Part shown: piece after piece, positions 60,477-64,000 of the stretch
Layout of the letters: every line of letters starts with the position of its first letter
Numbering within the stretch: the first letter of the stretch is position 1
NCBI RefSeq assembly: GCF_004364935.1
Contig: NZ_SOBT01000008.1
Location: 2,111,534 to 2,175,533, forward strand
Direction: 5' to 3'
Source of the DNA: Panacagrimonas perspica
GTDB taxonomy: Bacteria > Pseudomonadota > Gammaproteobacteria > Nevskiales > Nevskiaceae
Length of the DNA stretch: 64,000 nt
Made by a program: the position numbers and the translations under genes
Notes under the pieces: generated by a model
Seen by the model: the letters and a program-made list of their open reading frames with translations, nothing else
What the model was told of the DNA's origin: nothing
Database searches by the model: none

Positions 60477-61408
60477 CAGGTCACCACCGACAGGAAGGCT
60501 TCGTTGAGCTTGCGGTCGTGATAGAAGATCGCCGGTCCGAGCTGGTCGTCCGTCCACGTCACCGTGGGCTTGTCCGGGTAGTAGATGTAGCCGCCGGCGA
60601 AGACCTCGTTGCGATTGCCGCTCGGGTCGAAGAAATATATCGTCTCGCCACGCGTGATGCCGTGGCGCGTCGGCCCGAGATCGATCGAGATCTTCCGCTT
60701 CGAGATGATGTCGGCGGCCTTGAGCACCTCGTACCAGTTGTCGAGCAGGAACGAGGCGTGGTGGAACTTGTTCTTCATCGGCTGGCGGATGAAGGCCACG
60801 TCGTGGACCTTGTTCGAGCAGGACAGGAACGCGGCGATCCGGAACTTCTCCGGTCCTGCAACGACTTCTTCCGCGAGCCCGAAGCCCAGCACCTCGGTGA
60901 ACAGCTTCACCGTGCCATCCAGATCGTCGCCGTACAGCAGGCAGTGATCGAAGCGCGACGGCGCCATGCCCTTGAGACCATCCGGCCAGGGCTCCGGGTT
61001 CAGATAGCCGGTGGAGCAGCCCGTCGCATCCTTCTGCGCATACAGCTCCATCACGTGGCCGGTCGGGATCGTGAAGCGGAAGCGCTTGCCGGTGTGCGGG
61101 TGCTCGCCGGCCGCGATCCAGCTCGTGTCGGTGACGAGCCCGGAGTTCTTCACATCGCCGGCCAGGCGTTCGAGCGTCGCGGCCGAATCCACCTTCCAGC
61201 CCATGTAGTCCATGCCGGCCTCGTCGGCCTGGCGCAGGACCACGCTGTGGTGATCGGCCTCGTCCCAGGCCTTGAAGAAGACGCGGCCCTTGTCGTCGCG
61301 CGCCACCTCGATCAGACCCAGCGCGTCGGTGTAATGCGCGACCGCCTTGTCCAGATCCATCACGCGCAGGACCACGTGCCCCGGTCGAAGTACGCCTGTG
61401 AGTGCCAT
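60476..61408 (-). CDS. dmpB: Catechol 2,3-dioxygenase (extradiol)
   Basis: 310 residues from the ATG at 61408, with GGAGAAGAG upstream. A two-domain vicinal-oxygen-chelate enzyme. The Fe(II) ligands are visible: His155 in RFDHCLLYG, His216 or 217 in NKFHHASF, and Glu268 in [10 protein letters not shown], matching the His/His/Glu set of DmpB. It cuts the catechol ring next to the hydroxyls to give yellow 2-hydroxymuconic semialdehyde. The gene follows the ferredoxin gene that keeps its iron reduced. Confidence 0.96.
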   Translation of the reverse strand: MALTGVLRPGHVVLRVMDLDKAVAHYTDALGLIEVARDDKGRVFFKAWDEADHHSVVLRQADEAGMDYMGWKVDSAATLERLAGDVKNSGLVTDTSWIAAGEHPHTGKRFRFTIPTGHVMELYAQKDATGCSTGYLNPEPWPDGLKGMAPSRFDHCLLYGDDLDGTVKLFTEVLGFGLAEEVVAGPEKFRIAAFLSCSNKVHDVAFIRQPMKNKFHHASFLLDNWYEVLKAADIISKRKISIDLGPTRHGITRGETIYFFDPSGNRNEVFAGGYIYYPDKPTVTWTDDQLGPAIFYHDRKLNEAFLSVVT

Positions 61409-61425
61409 GGGTCTCTTCTCCTCGT

Positions 61426-61785
61426 TCAGTTGTTGGTCTGCGACGCTGCGCCTTGCAGGCCGTAGACGTGAAAGCCGCCCGCCGATCCGGCGAAGCAGCG
61501 CGCCATCTTTCCCACCACCTGCAACCGCAGATCGCCTTCCGCGAACAACTTGCAGGCGAGCGCGTAGCCGTCGGACTGCTCGTCGACGCTGACGCAGGCG
61601 CGGCTCATCGCACCGGTGCGATACGGTCCTTCGACGACGCGCACCTTGCAGATCCCGCAGCCGCCGCCGCGGCAGCCGACCGGAATGCCCTTGCGACCCA
61701 GGCATTCCATGGCGCGCAGCACGTCGAGGTCCGCGGGGCAACCGAAGCTCTCGCTGCCATTCACGATCTCGATGCGATGTTTCAT
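61426..61785 (-). CDS. dmpQ: 2Fe-2S ferredoxin, XylT/DmpQ type
   Basis: 119 residues from the ATG at 61785. The plant-type cluster motif is [15 protein letters not shown], with the last Cys in [11 protein letters not shown]. XylT and DmpQ reactivate catechol 2,3-dioxygenase after oxidation of its iron by substituted catechols. It sits between dmpP (9 bases) and dmpB (17 bases), the standard place. Confidence 0.93.
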   Translation of the reverse strand: MKHRIEIVNGSESFGCPADLDVLRAMECLGRKGIPVGCRGGGCGICKVRVVEGPYRTGAMSRACVSVDEQSDGYALACKLFAEGDLRLQVVGKMARCFAGSAGGFHVYGLQGAASQTNN

Positions 61786-61793
61786 CGCCTGCG

Positions 61794-62858
61794 TCACAGC
61801 GCGCGGAACAGCGGGCTGCGCGCCAGCGCACTGGCGCCATCGGCCGAGGTCAGGAACTTCTCGGTGAAGATGTCGCGCTCGAACAGGCGGCCCTGCATCA
61901 GGCTGCGGATGCAGGCCTCGATCATCACCGGCGGACCGCACAGGTACGCGCGGTGACCGCGGAAGTCGTTGCCGAACTTCGCGATGGCGGCGTCGTGCAC
62001 GAAACCCTTGAAACCGGTCCACGCACAAGCCTCGGTCGGCTCGTTCAGCGCGGGGACGTAGTGGAAGTTCGGGTGCTTTTCGGCGAGCGCGACGAACTCG
62101 TCGTGGTAGTACAGCTCGCCCCGATTGCGCGCGCCGTAGACCAGCGTGATGTCGCGCGTCTCGCCGTTGTCCAGCAGGTCCAGAATCATCGAGCGCGGGC
62201 TCGACAGGCCCGAGCCGCCCGCCATGAAGATCAGCGGCTGCGGGTCCGACGAGCGCACGAAGAAGCGGCCGAGCGGACCGGAGAAGCGAATCTCGTCGCC
62301 CACTTTCAGCTCGTCGTGCATCCAGCCGGTGCCCTTGCCGTTGGGCACGCGACGCACGTTGAGTTCGATGCGGCCTTTCTCGCCGGGCCGGTTGGCCAGC
62401 GAGAACGCACGCGGCTGATCGAGGCCCGGTACCTGCACCTGTACGTACTGGCCGGCCTGGAACTCGACGCCCTCGCCGCCCACGTCGACATGGATGCCCT
62501 TGATCGTCGGTGACAGGTCGACGATCGCGGACACCGTGCCGCGGAAATCGCGGACGGGGTGATGCCGCGCATCCGGATCCTCGTCTACATCGGCCTCGAT
62601 CGTGACGTCGGACTGCAAGGTCGCACAGCAGGCCAGCGCCTTGCGCTCGTCGCGCTCGAAATCCATCAGCGCGAACGGCGACGCGGCGCCGTGCTCGATC
62701 TCGCCGTCGACGATCTGCACCTTGCAGGTCGCGCACAGGCCGTGACAGCAGGCGTGCGGCAGCCACACGCCGGCCCGCAGGCAGGCGTCGAGGATCGTCT
62801 GGCCCTCTTCCGCCTCGACGGTCTGGCCCAACGGCTCGATGGTGATCTGGTAGCTCAT
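61794..62858 (-). CDS. dmpP: Phenol hydroxylase reductase component P5
   Basis: 354 residues. An N-terminal plant-type 2Fe-2S domain ([19 protein letters not shown], fourth Cys in ALACCATL), an FAD domain ([11 protein letters not shown]) and an NAD domain ([32 protein letters not shown]). It passes electrons from NADH to the diiron centre of the hydroxylase. It matches DmpP in length and order. Confidence 0.95.
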   Translation of the reverse strand: MSYQITIEPLGQTVEAEEGQTILDACLRAGVWLPHACCHGLCATCKVQIVDGEIEHGAASPFALMDFERDERKALACCATLQSDVTIEADVDEDPDARHHPVRDFRGTVSAIVDLSPTIKGIHVDVGGEGVEFQAGQYVQVQVPGLDQPRAFSLANRPGEKGRIELNVRRVPNGKGTGWMHDELKVGDEIRFSGPLGRFFVRSSDPQPLIFMAGGSGLSSPRSMILDLLDNGETRDITLVYGARNRGELYYHDEFVALAEKHPNFHYVPALNEPTEACAWTGFKGFVHDAAIAKFGNDFRGHRAYLCGPPVMIEACIRSLMQGRLFERDIFTEKFLTSADGASALARSPLFRAL

Positions 62859-62871
62859 CGTCGCCAGGCGC

Positions 62872-63234
62872 TCAGCTGCACGAACCCTTGATGCCGGTCA
62901 GCCCCGGCGTGCGGAAGCGCAGCGAGGCCTTGTGGCCCAGTCCGTTGTCGGCAAGGCTCTTCGACAGGTCCGGCGTGAACGGCTGCGACGACGAGAACCA
63001 CTCGACCTTGCTCCAGTCGATCGCCGATGCATCCGGGTGGGCGGCGTACAGGTCGGGAATGATCTGCGCGGTCAGCGCGCCGAACGGCAACGTCGGCGGC
63101 ACCGGGATGCACAGCGGTGCGCAGAACATCAGGTGGTCCTCCCAGCCGATGTACAGCAACTGCTGACCGTGGAAATTCTCGACCCGATCCTTGATCTCGC
63201 CGGTGTAGCCGGGCTTGAGGGCGACGACGCTCAT
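62872..63234 (-). CDS. dmpO: Phenol hydroxylase component P4
   Basis: 120 residues. The small gamma-like subunit of multicomponent phenol hydroxylase (MSVVALKPGYTGEIKDRVENF, with GQQLLYIGWEDHLMFCAPLC and PPTLPFGALTAQIIPDLYAAHPD). In related hydroxylases it is part of the oxygenase complex with P1 and P3. It lies between dmpN and dmpP. Confidence 0.95.
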   Translation of the reverse strand: MSVVALKPGYTGEIKDRVENFHGQQLLYIGWEDHLMFCAPLCIPVPPTLPFGALTAQIIPDLYAAHPDASAIDWSKVEWFSSSQPFTPDLSKSLADNGLGHKASLRFRTPGLTGIKGSCS

Positions 63235-63255
63235 GTGATTTCTTCTGGCGTGGCT

Positions 63256-64000
63256 TCAGATCGAGACACCGGGCTTGCCGGTCCACTGTTCCCAGTGCTT
63301 CTTGTCCTCGGAATCCAGGTACTCGCCGCCGTCCTTGCCCACGTTGAAGTTGTAGTACTTGAGGACCTCGAGCAGCGGATCGAAGCCGGGCGCCGTCGGG
63401 TCCGTTCCCGGCCGGAAGCAGTTGCCCTGGTAGACCTGGTGCACCGGCAGCCAGCTCTGCACGTACTTCTCCGGCTCGAAGTCGAAGATGTCCTTGCAGC
63501 CGTCCGAGCAGAAGTGGAACTTGTTGTCGCGGTAGTGCGACTCGCGGTAGCAGATCTTCGTGGGGTCGTCCGGCTCGGTGAACCCCATCGGGATCTGGCA
63601 GGTCTGGCACAGCATCGGCAGCGTCTTGTTGTAGAAGCGCTCGCCCTTCTTCTGCTGATCGCGCCAGTACTCGAAACGCGGGCGATAGTGCTTGTCGAAC
63701 GTCGCCGGGTACTTCTCCGACAGCCACTTCATCTCGCCCTCTTCCGGCACCCAGGTGTGGAAGCCGGCCGCGTGCGTGTAGTTGTAGAAGATGCCCCAGG
63801 TCTCGTGCGACAGGCGATCCTTCTCCTTGGCCGCGACGTCGTGGTACTTGGGCATGCGCACGCCGTAGCGCGCCAGGTCGTTGAACAGCGCACCGCCGTT
63901 CTGCTCGAAGTACATGCCCCAGGCTTCCGACCAGCTCATGACGCGCTTGGGCAGCATGTAATCCATCATCATCGCCACCAGCGCCAGCAGCCGGTAGCCG
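63256..64000 (-). CDS. dmpN: Phenol hydroxylase large subunit P3, C-terminal part (5' end outside window)
   Basis: About 247 residues are visible; the frame is still open at base 64000, so the start and the diiron-binding half (ExxH motifs) lie beyond the window. Residues seen match the DmpN C-terminus: VMSWSEAWGMYFEQNGGALF, RYGVRMPKYHD, and a zinc-ribbon-like set LCQTCQIP with HFCSDGCKDIF, as seen in phenol hydroxylase structures. The oxygenase hydroxylates phenol to catechol. dmpK, dmpL and dmpM are expected upstream. Confidence 0.94.
   Translation of the reverse strand, partial: GYRLLALVAMMMDYMLPKRVMSWSEAWGMYFEQNGGALFNDLARYGVRMPKYHDVAAKEKDRLSHETWGIFYNYTHAAGFHTWVPEEGEMKWLSEKYPATFDKHYRPRFEYWRDQQKKGERFYNKTLPMLCQTCQIPMGFTEPDDPTKICYRESHYRDNKFHFCSDGCKDIFDFEPEKYVQSWLPVHQVYQGNCFRPGTDPTAPGFDPLLEVLKYYNFNVGKDGGEYLDSEDKKHWEQWTGKPGVSI

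Overview
This window reads as a chromosomal segment of a high-GC (by eye about 65%) gammaproteobacterium with a large appetite for aromatic and hydrophobic compounds. The class Ia ribonucleotide reductase is of the long Pseudomonas type. There is also a complete-looking phenol/catechol meta-cleavage operon, a wax-ester/diacylglycerol acyltransferase, DUF1302 and DUF1214 proteins, VanA/VanB-like oxygenase parts and an RND efflux pump. Together these fit a Nevskiales/Solimonadaceae-type hydrocarbon degrader, but that placement is an inference from gene content, not a phylogeny. No rRNA, tRNA, CRISPR array, insertion sequence or prophage was recognised.

Layout. 1-2570: the 3' end of an Rhs protein whose variable tip is a DUF2235/Tle1-type phospholipase, followed with ATGA overlap by a small lipoprotein that is the obvious immunity candidate. 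2736-3756: trxC-like thioredoxin and a SnoaL-like protein. 3902-7000 (+): DUF1214 protein, sulfotransferase and SDR, tightly coupled. 7125-9946 (-): DUF1302 outer-membrane protein and a flavin reductase fused to a MarR-like domain. 10409-11836 (+): WS/DGAT. 11954-16741 (-): two paralogous Ig-like (BIG2) lipoproteins. 16988-18493 (+): OmpA protein with thrombospondin type-3 repeats. 19250-23526 (+): nrdA and nrdB behind a candidate pair of NrdR boxes.

23640-29570 is an accessory block. Its core is a three-gene operon (23809-28028): a ComEC-like metallo-beta-lactamase-fold protein, one polypeptide carrying E2-like, E1/ThiF-like and JAB/JAMM peptidase domains, and a membrane protein with four predicted helices. 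It looks like a ubiquitin-like conjugation/deconjugation system, very probably anti-phage, without a cyclic-nucleotide synthase and without a separate visible modifier. A DUF4238 protein and small orphan ORFs follow. This is the most interesting part of the window.

29758-34736: a DUF3617 protein and a SnoaL-like protein separated by three copies of a 93-96 bp palindromic repeat, then a glutathione-type set (DsbA/HCCA-isomerase-like, GST, DUF3237, SDR) divergent from a TetR regulator with two clear operators. 34758-41194: a complete RND efflux system (permease, adaptor, TetR, outer-membrane factor) with two copies of a 22-bp operator. 41234-46320: PaaI-type thioesterase, DUF1330, GST, a four-PAS/GAF/GGDEF membrane protein and a VF530 protein. 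46338-50793 (-): VanB-like reductase, Gfa, VanA-like Rieske oxygenase and an AraC regulator, which together suggest an oxidative demethylase with formaldehyde capture.

51024-53774 (-): a MalT-like LuxR regulator. 53880-64000 (-): the dmp-type operon running dmpN(partial)-O-P-Q-B-(glcG)-C-D-E-H-F-G-I. It takes phenol through catechol and 2-hydroxymuconic semialdehyde to pyruvate and acetyl-CoA. The operon starts beyond the right edge of the window.
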